From Deltaproteobacteria bacterium (GTDB lineage Bacteria > Desulfobacterota > Desulfobulbia > Desulfobulbales > Desulfobulbaceae), in contig JAJRQC010000062.1 of NCBI GenBank assembly GCA_024280455.1, forward strand, positions 1-64,000: a DNA stretch of 64,000 nucleotides, given 5' to 3'. The position numbers and the translations under genes are program-made. The notes beneath the pieces are model-generated. The model saw only the letters and a list, made by a program, of their open reading frames with translations. It searched no databases and had not been told where the DNA came from. Below, piece by piece: positions 10,045-18,718 of this stretch. The stretch's first letter is position 1. Every line of letters begins with the position of its first letter.

Positions 10045-10412
10045 TGCGAATACTGGTCATAGATGACGATGAACAGATGCGTGTTCTCCTTCGTCAGGTT
10101 ATGGAATGGATCGGGTACACGGTTATAGATGCTGAAAACGGCCGTAAGGGTATGCAGAAACAGCGTGAGGAACCTGTTGACCTTGTGATAACTGATTTGA
10201 TTATGCCTGAGCAGGAGGGGCTTGAGACAATCACCTCCTTGAAGCGGGAATTTCCCGAGGTGAAAATTGTCGCTATTTCCGGTGGGGGAAGAATCGGTCC
10301 TGAAGCGTATCTTCCTGCAGCCCTTGAGCTTGGAGCTGATTTAGTTTTCAGTAAACCTTTTGATGTTAAAGAATTTGTGACAGCTGTACGGGAGCTACTT
10401 GATCATGACTAA
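10044..10412 (+). CDS. Single-domain response regulator (receiver)
   Basis: A 122-residue CheY-like receiver with no output domain. Acidic pocket MRILVIDDDEQM, phospho-accepting Asp in VITDLIMPE, the switch Ser in VAISGGG and the conserved Lys in VFSKPFD are all present. It begins in the stop of the preceding hybrid kinase (TGATG) and its last bases overlap the next kinase, so the three are one translational unit. It probably shuttles phosphate between the two kinases or acts by protein contact. Confidence 0.93.
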   Translation: MRILVIDDDEQMRVLLRQVMEWIGYTVIDAENGRKGMQKQREEPVDLVITDLIMPEQEGLETITSLKREFPEVKIVAISGGGRIGPEAYLPAALELGADLVFSKPFDVKEFVTAVRELLDHD

Positions 10413-12381
10413 ACATAAAGTCCTTGTTGTTGATAACAGCCCTGTAATACTCAAAATTGTCTCTTCTATTCTTGAAAAATACGGATGCGATGTTCAGACT
10501 GCAGGTGATGGTCTTGAGGCGCTGGATCTACTCACATTGTACACCCCGGATATTATTTTTACTGATCTGGTCATGCCCAAGATAGACGGGGCAAAGTTCT
10601 GCCGTATTGTACGCAACACCCCATCCTATAAGGATTTATTTCTAGTCGTCCTCTCAGGTATTGCCCTTGAGGACGACATGAACATCCTGGAGCTCGGAGC
10701 AGATATCTGCATTGCCAAGGGGCCTGCCTCTACCATGAAGGAGCATATTCATAATGCCTTGCATTATTTTGAATCAGGCACACTACCCAACGCAGATGTT
10801 GAAGGCTTGCAGGGTCTGTACCCCCGGGAAGTGACCCGGGAATTATTGGTCAATAAACGGCATAACGGGGTTGTGTTCAGACGAATGACCGAAGGTGCGC
10901 TTGAACTGGACAACGGGGGAAGGATTGTTCGTGCCAATCCTACATGCTGCACCCTGTTTAGACGGCCGGACACGGAAATGCTCGGAACTCGTTTTGTTGA
11001 TCTGCTTCCCGAGGAAAATCGAGAAGTCTACAATGAGTGGATTGAGAACCTCACTGCAACCGATGAAGCCCTGCCGCTTGTTTTTGATTACAGTACACCG
11101 GTTTTTCTCCATGGCCGCCAGGTAACCTTTAACCTGGTGCCGGTCTTTGAGGAAGAACAGCTGTTTATTATCGGTATACTCCAGGATGTGACACCCTGTA
11201 AACTCATGGAGGAGCAGCAGCGAACCCTGGAAAAAGAACTGGAAAAGGTTCGGAAACTTGATGCGATGGCTACCATGGCAAGCGGCATTGCCCATGATTT
11301 CAACAACCTGCTCACCATTATAAACGGCAATGTCGAGATGGCGCGGGTGTTATCGGATGATGATGAAGTCGATCTACTCCTTGCTGAAACCAGCAAGGCT
11401 CTGCAGCTCACCACCGGGCTTATCCGTCAGTTCACCACCTTTTCAGACAATTACCTGCCCTCGAAAACCCGGGTCTGTGTTGACGAGTTGCTGGCCGGGC
11501 TGCTTGAAAATGAACTGGCAGGTACGACGGTTAATTTTCAACTTACTGCTGATGATAATTTGCACTGCGTGAATCTCGATTCCGATTTAATAATCCAGGT
11601 TTTCCAGAATATTATCTTCAACGCGGTTGAGGCCATGGATGGTCGGGGCCTGTTGTCGGTCAACCTGACCAGGGTTGATGGAAAAGATGAGGCAGACCAC
11701 ACCGGGCACCCCATGCCGGACGGAGACTTTATACGGGTCAGCATCAGAGATACCGGATCCGGGATAGATCCGCACATTCTTGAACAGGTTTTTGATCCCT
11801 ATTTTTCAACCAAACAGAAGGGGACCCAGAAAGGCATGGGCCTGGGCCTGACCATCGCCCATGCCATTGTCAAGAAACACGGTGGGGTGGTGCGGCTTGA
11901 GGCAAATTCAGATGCCGGCTGTACTGCCTGCATTTACCTGCCTGTCGAGCGACGGGAGCAAAACACCGGTAATGAAATTCAGGGTGGAACCGATCGCTTT
12001 CAGATCCTGATCATGGATGACGAAGAGCTGATGCTGACAATTGCCACTAAAATGTTTGAATATTTCAACTGCCGGGTAACTGCGGTTGAAGAGGGGTTGC
12101 AGGCGGTCAGGGCATTTAAAGAGGGACAGGATGGTGGCGCCTCCTATGATCTGGTCTTGCTTGATTTACAGATTGATGATGGTATGAATGGCGTAGATGC
12201 GGCAGAGAAAATACATACTCTTGATTCTCAGGCGACACTGGTTGCCATGAGTGGAAATGATCGGGATGAGGTGATGATCCATGTTAATGACTATCATTTT
12301 GTGGCAGCGGTTGCCAAACCGTCTTCCATTGACAAGGTTGAATCTTTGATGAATACCTATGCCCAGCGCAATACCGGTTGA
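10405..12381 (+). CDS. Cytoplasmic hybrid histidine kinase with receivers at both ends
   Basis: About 658 residues from the ATG at 10405; an in-frame TTG at 10399 is possible but the GGAG at 10391-10394 is better placed for the ATG. Domains in order: receiver (VLVVDNSPVI, phosphosite FTDLVMP) to about residue 120, PAS near 150-265, HisKA with His in SGIAHDFNN, ATPase domain with SIRDTGSGIDP and KGMGLGLTIAH, and a second receiver near 540-655 with phosphosite LLDLQIDD. No transmembrane helix, so it is expected in the cytoplasm, driven by its N-terminal receiver. The separate receiver encoded just upstream, and overlapping by eight bases, is a natural partner. Confidence 0.88.
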   Translation: MTKHKVLVVDNSPVILKIVSSILEKYGCDVQTAGDGLEALDLLTLYTPDIIFTDLVMPKIDGAKFCRIVRNTPSYKDLFLVVLSGIALEDDMNILELGADICIAKGPASTMKEHIHNALHYFESGTLPNADVEGLQGLYPREVTRELLVNKRHNGVVFRRMTEGALELDNGGRIVRANPTCCTLFRRPDTEMLGTRFVDLLPEENREVYNEWIENLTATDEALPLVFDYSTPVFLHGRQVTFNLVPVFEEEQLFIIGILQDVTPCKLMEEQQRTLEKELEKVRKLDAMATMASGIAHDFNNLLTIINGNVEMARVLSDDDEVDLLLAETSKALQLTTGLIRQFTTFSDNYLPSKTRVCVDELLAGLLENELAGTTVNFQLTADDNLHCVNLDSDLIIQVFQNIIFNAVEAMDGRGLLSVNLTRVDGKDEADHTGHPMPDGDFIRVSIRDTGSGIDPHILEQVFDPYFSTKQKGTQKGMGLGLTIAHAIVKKHGGVVRLEANSDAGCTACIYLPVERREQNTGNEIQGGTDRFQILIMDDEELMLTIATKMFEYFNCRVTAVEEGLQAVRAFKEGQDGGASYDLVLLDLQIDDGMNGVDAAEKIHTLDSQATLVAMSGNDRDEVMIHVNDYHFVAAVAKPSSIDKVESLMNTYAQRNTG

Positions 12382-12525
12382 GATTCCGGTTTACAATGGC
12401 CTCAAGCAGCAATCGTCAGCCGTAGACAGACTGGAAACCTGTTCAGGACAAGAAAGGGGCAACCCTGTAAAATTCAAACAAAAACGAACAACTCTGAACC
12501 TTGAGTTCTTTATAAGCAGGCCCTC

Positions 12526-13530
12526 ATGTATATCTCCCGCAGGTTCATAGATAATCACCTGCAGTACACACTGTGCGAGTCCTATAACAACGGAACCTGC
12601 CTGACCAATCGCGAGCTTGTATCCCTCGGCGCTCATCCCGACAGGTTTATCAAATATCCGGGCGGTTCTTCGTTCTATATTGATGACGTCCTTTTTGAAC
12701 TCTTACGGGTAAAAGGTGTTACCCCATCCTATGACGAGGTTGAGGAGTTCTTCTTTCCATTTCTTGACCCCTATATCCGTTCAAAAATAGAGCCTTTTCT
12801 CAATCGTCATCACCACCGGAACTGGAAACCCATGTCCAGGCAGGATCGGATAAGGGTTATGGAAGAAACCCATGTTTTTGACCGCAGGCGCATGCATTTC
12901 CTCCGCTTCGGCCAGGTCGATCAGCGCAGGCTTGATAAATCAGCGACCCTGTTTAAGAAACTCCTCAGCAAGTCCAGGGATGAGATCGAGCAATATCTGA
13001 TTGAGCAGGAACAGGCCCTGTCGCCGGGAGAATATAAACGCTACGTTTTTACCATTTTTGATCTCCAGCGTTTTTTTACGGAGAGTTATACTCGAACCAT
13101 GCCCCACGCCCTTGAAGGGGATAAACTCGACGACCTCTTTGTCAAGGAGGTCTGCCGGCTTGACCAGGACTCTTTGTTCTGGCAGGGATTTGAGCGGCCC
13201 GAGCATCTGCCGCCCTATCTGATCCGATATGTGGTCATGTACTTTGATTTTGATTTTCCCGGGGGGCGCTCCTGGGAAGAATATATTCGTTCTTTTGCAG
13301 GTTCCAGGCGTCGTGCCCGGGCCGTAAAGGGATCCCGCCGGATGTCCATGAATGAGGCGAGCACGGTTTTTGGAGTCAGCCGGGCCAAACTTGCCGGTAT
13401 GGATAAAAAAGAACTGACAAAGGCATATCGGAAAAAGGCCCATGAACTGCATCCGGATAAAGGCGGGGATCATGACCGTTTTGTTGAATTGACCGCGGCC
13501 TATAACGAACTGCTGCGCACAAGGGTGTGA
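12526..13530 (+). CDS. C-terminal J-domain protein
   Basis: A 334-residue protein whose last 65 residues form a J domain (MSMNEASTVFGVSRAKL, then AYRKKAHELHPDKGGDHDRF). HPD is the DnaK-stimulating motif, so the protein probably recruits Hsp70 to a specific client. The first 260 residues carry no domain I recognise; they are rich in Arg, Phe and Tyr and contain several predicted helices but no membrane segment. It lacks the Gly/Phe and zinc regions of DnaJ. The gene is 144 bases after the kinase cluster, and its TGA overlaps the GTG start of the exporter (GTGA), which couples it to the ABC transporter. Confidence 0.8.
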   Translation: MYISRRFIDNHLQYTLCESYNNGTCLTNRELVSLGAHPDRFIKYPGGSSFYIDDVLFELLRVKGVTPSYDEVEEFFFPFLDPYIRSKIEPFLNRHHHRNWKPMSRQDRIRVMEETHVFDRRRMHFLRFGQVDQRRLDKSATLFKKLLSKSRDEIEQYLIEQEQALSPGEYKRYVFTIFDLQRFFTESYTRTMPHALEGDKLDDLFVKEVCRLDQDSLFWQGFERPEHLPPYLIRYVVMYFDFDFPGGRSWEEYIRSFAGSRRRARAVKGSRRMSMNEASTVFGVSRAKLAGMDKKELTKAYRKKAHELHPDKGGDHDRFVELTAAYNELLRTRV

Positions 13531-15284
13531 CAAAGTTGAAGTTTTTTCACCGGAGTCGTGCTCCATTTGGGCTTCTGGTACCCATCTTTGCCCGTCATCG
13601 TCTTCGCCTGCTCTTTGGACTTGTTGCCCTGCTCGGAGTTGATTTCCTCCAGCTCCTGATCCCCATGCTGTTAAAAAGCGGCATTGACGGCCTCAGCCGG
13701 AAGACCGCAAATGAAACATCTCTACTGAATCTTGCCCTGCTTATTCTACTGATAGCCGTGACCGTTGCCGTGCTTCGATTTATCTGGAGGACGCTGATCA
13801 TCGGTTTTTCCCGTCTGCTTGAGCAAACCCTCAGGGATCGGATTTTTTCCCATCTGCTCAGGATGGATCGTCAATTCTACGGCCGATGGTCCACCGGAGG
13901 GTTGATGGCTCACGCCGGTAATGATCTCTCCGCCATTCAGATGGCATGTGGCATGGGCATGGTGGCAGCGGTAGACGCTCTGGTTATGTCGACAGCAGCA
14001 ATCTGTTTCATGCTGGCCATTGATGTTAAATTGACCTTGATCGCACTACTCCCCATGCCCCTGCTTGCGATCTGTACCAAAATTCTGGCCGGACGGATGC
14101 ATAATCGTTTTAACCTGGTGCAGGAACAGTTCGGCCTGATGACCGAATTCGTCCGCAATGCCCTGGTTTCTATTCGTCTGCTCAAAGTCTATTCTCTGGA
14201 GAGTCAGCAGGGGGAAGAGTTTGCACGCCTGGGTACACAGTATGTACACTCCAATTTGAAGGTCGCGGTTATCCAGGGCCTTCTTCATCCCCTGGCAACG
14301 CTCACCGGAAATGCCGGCATGTTGCTGATCCTCTACTTTGGCGGCCTGCTGGTTATTGAGGGAAAAATTACCCTTGGTTCCTTTGTTGCCTTTGTTACCT
14401 ATCTGGCCATGCTGGTCTGGCCGATGATGGCTATTGGCTGGGTCGCAAATCTGGTTCAGCGCGGCCTGACTTCACTGCGTCGCGTTGCAGCACTTCTTGA
14501 AGAACAATCTACCATCAGGGGCGGTAAGGGTCTGTTGAGTCAGGCCGAGGCAATTCCTGCAATCTGCTGCCGAAATCTAAATTTTACCTACCCTGACATG
14601 AAGAATCCAGCTCTGGAGCGGATAAACCTTGATCTTACCCAGGGTATTTACGGGATTACCGGACGGACAGGTTCCGGGAAATCAACGCTTTGCAGGTTGG
14701 CGGCCAGGCTCTATCCGGTAGAAGACGGTATGCTCTTTATCGGCGGTCGGGATGTCAATACGGTCTCGGTACCCTCCGTTCGTGAACAAATCGGCTATGT
14801 CGGGCAGCAGGTTTTTCTCTTCAGCGAGACCATTTTTAATAATATCTGTTTTGGGCGGCCCGATGCTGATCGTGATCAGGTTGAGGCGGTAGCAAGGGCC
14901 GCCTCAATTCATAATGACATTGTCGGCTTTGCCGATGGGTATGCAACCCTTGTCGGCGAACGCGGAGTGAGGCTTTCCGGAGGGCAGAAACAACGGATTG
15001 CCCTGGCCAGGGCACTGCTCTGTGACCGGCCGATCCTGATTATTGATGACGGCCTGTCCGCCCTTGATGTTGAAACCGAACAGGAGGTGTTTGCCAACAT
15101 TTGCCGGCAGTATAAGGGCCGCCTGGTTTTGCTTGTTTCACACCGGGTCAACCTTTTACGGAAAACAGACCGAATCTTTCTGATTGACCATGGAAAAATT
15201 CTTGCCTCCGGCAACCACGAGCAGATGCGCATGGCCAGTTCCCTGTATACAATCATGACCGATAAACAACAGGATAATGCGTAA
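13527..15284 (+). CDS. ABC exporter half-transporter, MdlA-like (degenerate Walker B)
   Basis: Type I ABC exporter half with about six membrane helices in residues 20-300 and a nucleotide-binding domain after residue 345. Walker A is GRTGSGKST, the signature is LSGGQKQR, the H-loop is LLVSHR. Walker B reads ILIIDDGLSALD: the catalytic Glu is replaced by Asp. The start is a GTG at 13527 that overlaps the preceding stop. The following gene begins eight bases before this stop and encodes the complementary half. The exported substrate is not evident from sequence. Confidence 0.88.
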   Translation: MTKLKFFHRSRAPFGLLVPIFARHRLRLLFGLVALLGVDFLQLLIPMLLKSGIDGLSRKTANETSLLNLALLILLIAVTVAVLRFIWRTLIIGFSRLLEQTLRDRIFSHLLRMDRQFYGRWSTGGLMAHAGNDLSAIQMACGMGMVAAVDALVMSTAAICFMLAIDVKLTLIALLPMPLLAICTKILAGRMHNRFNLVQEQFGLMTEFVRNALVSIRLLKVYSLESQQGEEFARLGTQYVHSNLKVAVIQGLLHPLATLTGNAGMLLILYFGGLLVIEGKITLGSFVAFVTYLAMLVWPMMAIGWVANLVQRGLTSLRRVAALLEEQSTIRGGKGLLSQAEAIPAICCRNLNFTYPDMKNPALERINLDLTQGIYGITGRTGSGKSTLCRLAARLYPVEDGMLFIGGRDVNTVSVPSVREQIGYVGQQVFLFSETIFNNICFGRPDADRDQVEAVARAASIHNDIVGFADGYATLVGERGVRLSGGQKQRIALARALLCDRPILIIDDGLSALDVETEQEVFANICRQYKGRLVLLVSHRVNLLRKTDRIFLIDHGKILASGNHEQMRMASSLYTIMTDKQQDNA

Positions 15285-17070
15285 TTACGGCTACACGGAA
15301 GATGGCCGGGTAGGTTCTCTGCTTGACCTGCATATCTGGAAACGGATTCTCGGGTACTGCAGGCGGTATTGGCCTGGTCTTGTACTCGCCGTTGTGCTTT
15401 CCCTGCTGGTTACAGGGGCTACTCTTGGTTTGCCCAGACTGATGCAGGTCGGCATTGACGGCTTTATCAGCCGGGCCGATTTAGGCCTGCAGCAGCAGAT
15501 CAGCGGCCTTGGCCGGGTGGGAGTCAAGTACGGCTTGCTGGTCGGGTTGATATTTTTAAGTGGTTTTTTTCAGGTGGTTGTCCTTGAGTGGATCGGGCAG
15601 ATGGTCATGCACAGATTGCGGCAGGAACTTTTTGTTCACATGCTTACCCTGGAGGTCGGTTTTTTTCAGCAGCAGCCAACCGGCAAACTTGTGACTCGCC
15701 TGACTAATGATATTCAGAACATGCATGAAATGTTCACCTCGGTGATGGTGACCCTGTTCAATGATTTGCTTAAATTATCCGGCATTCTGATTATCCTCTA
15801 TCTGATGAATGTGCGCCTGGCACTGATCATGACTCTTTTTCTGCCGGCGTCTCTGGCCTTGACCGTCTGGTTTTCGAAGATGGCTCGAGAACGGTTTCGG
15901 GCTATTCGCAGTCAACTGGCCAGGTTGAACAGTTTCTTGCAGGAGGCGGTGTCGAACATGTCCATCGTCCAACTCTACGGCAGGGAGAAGAAGCTGGCGG
16001 CGGAATATTCCGGATTAACTCAAGGGTATCTGCAGCGCACCTTTGCCCAGATCCGCCTGTTCGGCACCTTTCTTCCCCTGACCGAATTCATGGGAACAAC
16101 GGCAGTCGCCCTGATCCTCTGGTACGGTGGTGGTGAAGTCATCAGGAAGACATTGACCATGGGCGAGCTGGTTGCCTTTTTTTTCTACATGCGTCTTTTC
16201 TTTCAGCCCATGCGTGAGCTGTCCCAGAAGTATTCCATCGTCCAGTCCGCCATGGCCTCGGCTGAGCGTATTTTTCAACTCATGGACACCAGACAAACCA
16301 TGGAGGTGATTGAGCCCCACTATGTCCCACAATCGATAACCGGTGCGGTCAGGTTTGAACAGGTGAGTTTTGGCTATGATCAGGAACAACCAATTTTGCA
16401 CGATTTCTGTCTTGAACTTCCTGCTGGTAAGGTAACCGCCCTTATCGGACCGACAGGGGGCGGAAAGTCTACCCTTGCCGGAATGCTGGTCAGATTTTAC
16501 GATCCGCTGGCCGGGACTGTATTTCTTGATGATGTCGACCTCCGCAGGTATCCACTGGAGATATTGCGTAGCGTTGTCGGTATAATAATGCAGGATGTTT
16601 TTATTCTGCCCGCTACGGTCAGGGCCAATATCACTGCCGGCAGTGTGCTGGCCGCTGAAGATGTGCAGTCTCTTGTCGAGCAGACCGGCCTGAAACCGCT
16701 TATTGATCGTTTGCCCGAAGGTCTTGAAACCGTTATCGGCGAGGGCGGACTTGAACTTTCTGCAGGTGAAAAACAATTGCTTTCCTTTGTCAGGGTGCTG
16801 GCAAGAAATCCGGCTCTGTTGATATTTGATGAGGCAACGGCAGCCATTGATACGGAGAGCGAGAATATTCTGGAAAAAGCGGTTGAGAAGGGGTTTTCCG
16901 ACCGAACCGTTCTGGTGATAGCCCATAGACTCTCCACTATACGTCGGGCGGATCTGATTCTGGTCATGGAAGAGGGGAGGATTGTAGAGCAGGGAAGTCA
17001 TGACTTTCTGATGGGAAAAAACGGGGTGTATAAAAAACTGGTGGAAATAGATCTGCTCGGCAGTCGCTAA
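15277..17070 (+). CDS. ABC exporter half-transporter, MdlB-like (degenerate signature)
   Basis: Partner of the preceding half-transporter, 597 residues, with membrane region in residues 30-320 and nucleotide-binding domain after 355. Walker A GPTGGGKST and Walker B ALLIFDEATAAID with the catalytic Glu are canonical, and the H-loop is VIAHRLST. The signature is LSAGEKQ, not LSGGQ. In a heterodimer this Walker B pairs with the partner's LSGGQ to form one full site, while the partner's DD and this LSAGE form the degenerate site, as in other asymmetric exporters. A bidirectional hairpin terminator follows the stop. Confidence 0.88.
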   Translation: MRNYGYTEDGRVGSLLDLHIWKRILGYCRRYWPGLVLAVVLSLLVTGATLGLPRLMQVGIDGFISRADLGLQQQISGLGRVGVKYGLLVGLIFLSGFFQVVVLEWIGQMVMHRLRQELFVHMLTLEVGFFQQQPTGKLVTRLTNDIQNMHEMFTSVMVTLFNDLLKLSGILIILYLMNVRLALIMTLFLPASLALTVWFSKMARERFRAIRSQLARLNSFLQEAVSNMSIVQLYGREKKLAAEYSGLTQGYLQRTFAQIRLFGTFLPLTEFMGTTAVALILWYGGGEVIRKTLTMGELVAFFFYMRLFFQPMRELSQKYSIVQSAMASAERIFQLMDTRQTMEVIEPHYVPQSITGAVRFEQVSFGYDQEQPILHDFCLELPAGKVTALIGPTGGGKSTLAGMLVRFYDPLAGTVFLDDVDLRRYPLEILRSVVGIIMQDVFILPATVRANITAGSVLAAEDVQSLVEQTGLKPLIDRLPEGLETVIGEGGLELSAGEKQLLSFVRVLARNPALLIFDEATAAIDTESENILEKAVEKGFSDRTVLVIAHRLSTIRRADLILVMEEGRIVEQGSHDFLMGKNGVYKKLVEIDLLGSR

Positions 17071-17115
17071 CCGTGTACTCATACATCCGGCCGGACCGGC
17101 CTACTTAATACGTCT

Positions 17116-17149
17116 GCCTGAAGAACCATCACTGGCTGGTTCTTCAGGC
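17116..17149. terminator. Bidirectional hairpin terminator
   Basis: A perfect 13-base stem, GCCTGAAGAACCA at 17116-17128 and TGGTTCTTCAGGC at 17137-17149, with an 8-base loop. On the plus strand a C/T-rich stretch ending in TTTTTT follows about 10 bases later. It sits between the convergent exporter and Cache-AlbA_2 genes and overlaps the stop of the latter (17144-17146). Confidence 0.75.
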
Positions 17150-18718
17150 CGGCTTCCTCTTTTTTCCCATCCTGTTCTGCAGGACATAACTGATCATCTG
17201 GCTGGGGCTGAGCTTGACCGAGGATGGCCCGGAACGGATATAAAATTCTTCATTTTTCCCGATCTTAAGGAAAACCGGCTGACCGGCGCGGCGGACATCG
17301 ACCATCACCAGTTCTTTATCCTCACTTGTCAGCAGGTTGATATTGATAAATCCTGAGAATTCTGCCCCGATATGCTGGTTAATCAGGTTTTTAACATGGA
17401 GCAGGCAACGATCACTGTTTTCAAATTCGTCAACCTCCAGCCCACCGATTCGGCCGCTGTCCTCAACGCCAAGGAGCAGAACGCCACCGTCGGCGTTTAA
17501 GAAGGCAACAATGGCCTTCACCCAGGCAAGTTCAATTTCCTTCCCCTTTTTGCCGCTTTTCAGGTTGGTCCGGATTGTCGATTTGAATTCCACCTTTGCC
17601 CCTTCGCCCTGATTGATCAGCCGGTGCAGTCGAATGAGCGGGTCAACCACCTGACGCCGTGGCCGGAATCCTCCGTTTTTCCAGATAAAAAAGAGCAAAA
17701 GCATGCCCCCGGCCGTGGCAACCAGGACGTCGGTAAGGTCGAGTCTGAGCAGGGTCTGGTTGAGCTGGGCAAGCAGTTCCCTTTCCGGCGCAGCTACCCC
17801 GATCCAGAAAACGGAGTTGTTCCGGACCAGCGGCTGCAAAGAGCCGAGCCATTGCCGGTTGTCATAGGTGAATTTAATGGTTTCTTCAGCAGGATGTTCA
17901 GAGACTATCCACTGTTCGACAAGTATCGACAGGACTTTATTGTAATCAGTGGCGCTGTCGTCTGCGGTTAAGCCGGGAAGAATGACGTTGCCGGTCGGAT
18001 TGACCAGAAACATGATCCCGGTCGTATCCTTCTTTTTCAGGCTCATTAACTTCTGTATACCCTTGAGCGAGATATCTATCCCGAAAACAAAGAAATCCTT
18101 TTGCCTGTCGGGAGCATCCCAGGAAACCGAGGCAGTCATCCCCTTTTCCCGACTTTCAAAAAAGGTGTATAAAGAGGTCCAGTAGACCTCTCCGGTTTCC
18201 TGAGAACGATGGAACCAGGGCCGATTCCTCGGGTCGTAGTCGGTTTGAACTTCCCGAACATCACGCCCCTGTTCAGGACTTTTCCAAATTTTATACACGG
18301 CCCTGCCGACTTTCGGACCCGGCAGCGTGACCCTGGTCAGCCAGCCGTTCTCTTCCTGCATCAGAAAGTATTCCCGGCCGGAATTATCCGCCAGCAGAAC
18401 TCCGCTGACCTGTTCCTGGTGGTCTATCAGGGGGAAAAGTTTTTTATTTAAGGAGACGATATCGTCAGACTCAATGACACCGTTTTTTCCCCAGTCTCTG
18501 ACAATATTGAGTTTATCTCCAATATTGTTTAAGAAACTGCGCAATTCACCCAGTTCCTTTTCGTTGATGCTCTGCAGCAATGTGGAGGCTATATCGGATT
18601 TCACCCGGAAATATTGATAGATATTCAGGCTGAAGAGGATGAGAAGGAAACCGACCAGGGAAAGGGCCAGCGACCAGAGCAGTGAATACTTTTTTTCAGT
18701 TTTATTTTCAGGCGGCAT
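17144..18718 (-). CDS. Membrane Cache sensor fused to Schlafen-type AlbA_2 domain
   Basis: A 524-residue protein with a transmembrane helix near residues 12-34, a Cache-like extracytoplasmic domain to about residue 320 (includes YDPRNRPWFHRSQ and YWTSLYTFF, typical of double Cache sensors), a second helix near 335-355 and a cytoplasmic AlbA_2 domain near 385-515 (KVEFKST, VKAIVAFLNADGGVLLLGV, FYIRSG). AlbA_2 domains are usually found in cytoplasmic Schlafen-like or DNA-associated proteins; here one takes the place of a kinase or cyclase output. The ATG at 18718 was chosen because the helix starts soon after; the open frame extends to 18871 inside the upstream antiporter gene. It overlaps that gene's stop by 11 bases, so the two are cotranscribed. 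Function unknown; stimulus-dependent nucleic-acid or nucleotide binding is a guess. Confidence 0.8.
   Translation of the reverse strand: MPPENKTEKKYSLLWSLALSLVGFLLILFSLNIYQYFRVKSDIASTLLQSINEKELGELRSFLNNIGDKLNIVRDWGKNGVIESDDIVSLNKKLFPLIDHQEQVSGVLLADNSGREYFLMQEENGWLTRVTLPGPKVGRAVYKIWKSPEQGRDVREVQTDYDPRNRPWFHRSQETGEVYWTSLYTFFESREKGMTASVSWDAPDRQKDFFVFGIDISLKGIQKLMSLKKKDTTGIMFLVNPTGNVILPGLTADDSATDYNKVLSILVEQWIVSEHPAEETIKFTYDNRQWLGSLQPLVRNNSVFWIGVAAPERELLAQLNQTLLRLDLTDVLVATAGGMLLLFFIWKNGGFRPRRQVVDPLIRLHRLINQGEGAKVEFKSTIRTNLKSGKKGKEIELAWVKAIVAFLNADGGVLLLGVEDSGRIGGLEVDEFENSDRCLLHVKNLINQHIGAEFSGFININLLTSEDKELVMVDVRRAGQPVFLKIGKNEEFYIRSGPSSVKLSPSQMISYVLQNRMGKKRKPA

Noticed and set aside
12382-12525. Riboswitch in the leader of the J-domain gene (GGGGCAACCCTG looked cyclic di-GMP-like)
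   Set aside because: The conserved core and tetraloop-receptor elements of that class are missing; only a short hairpin can be drawn.
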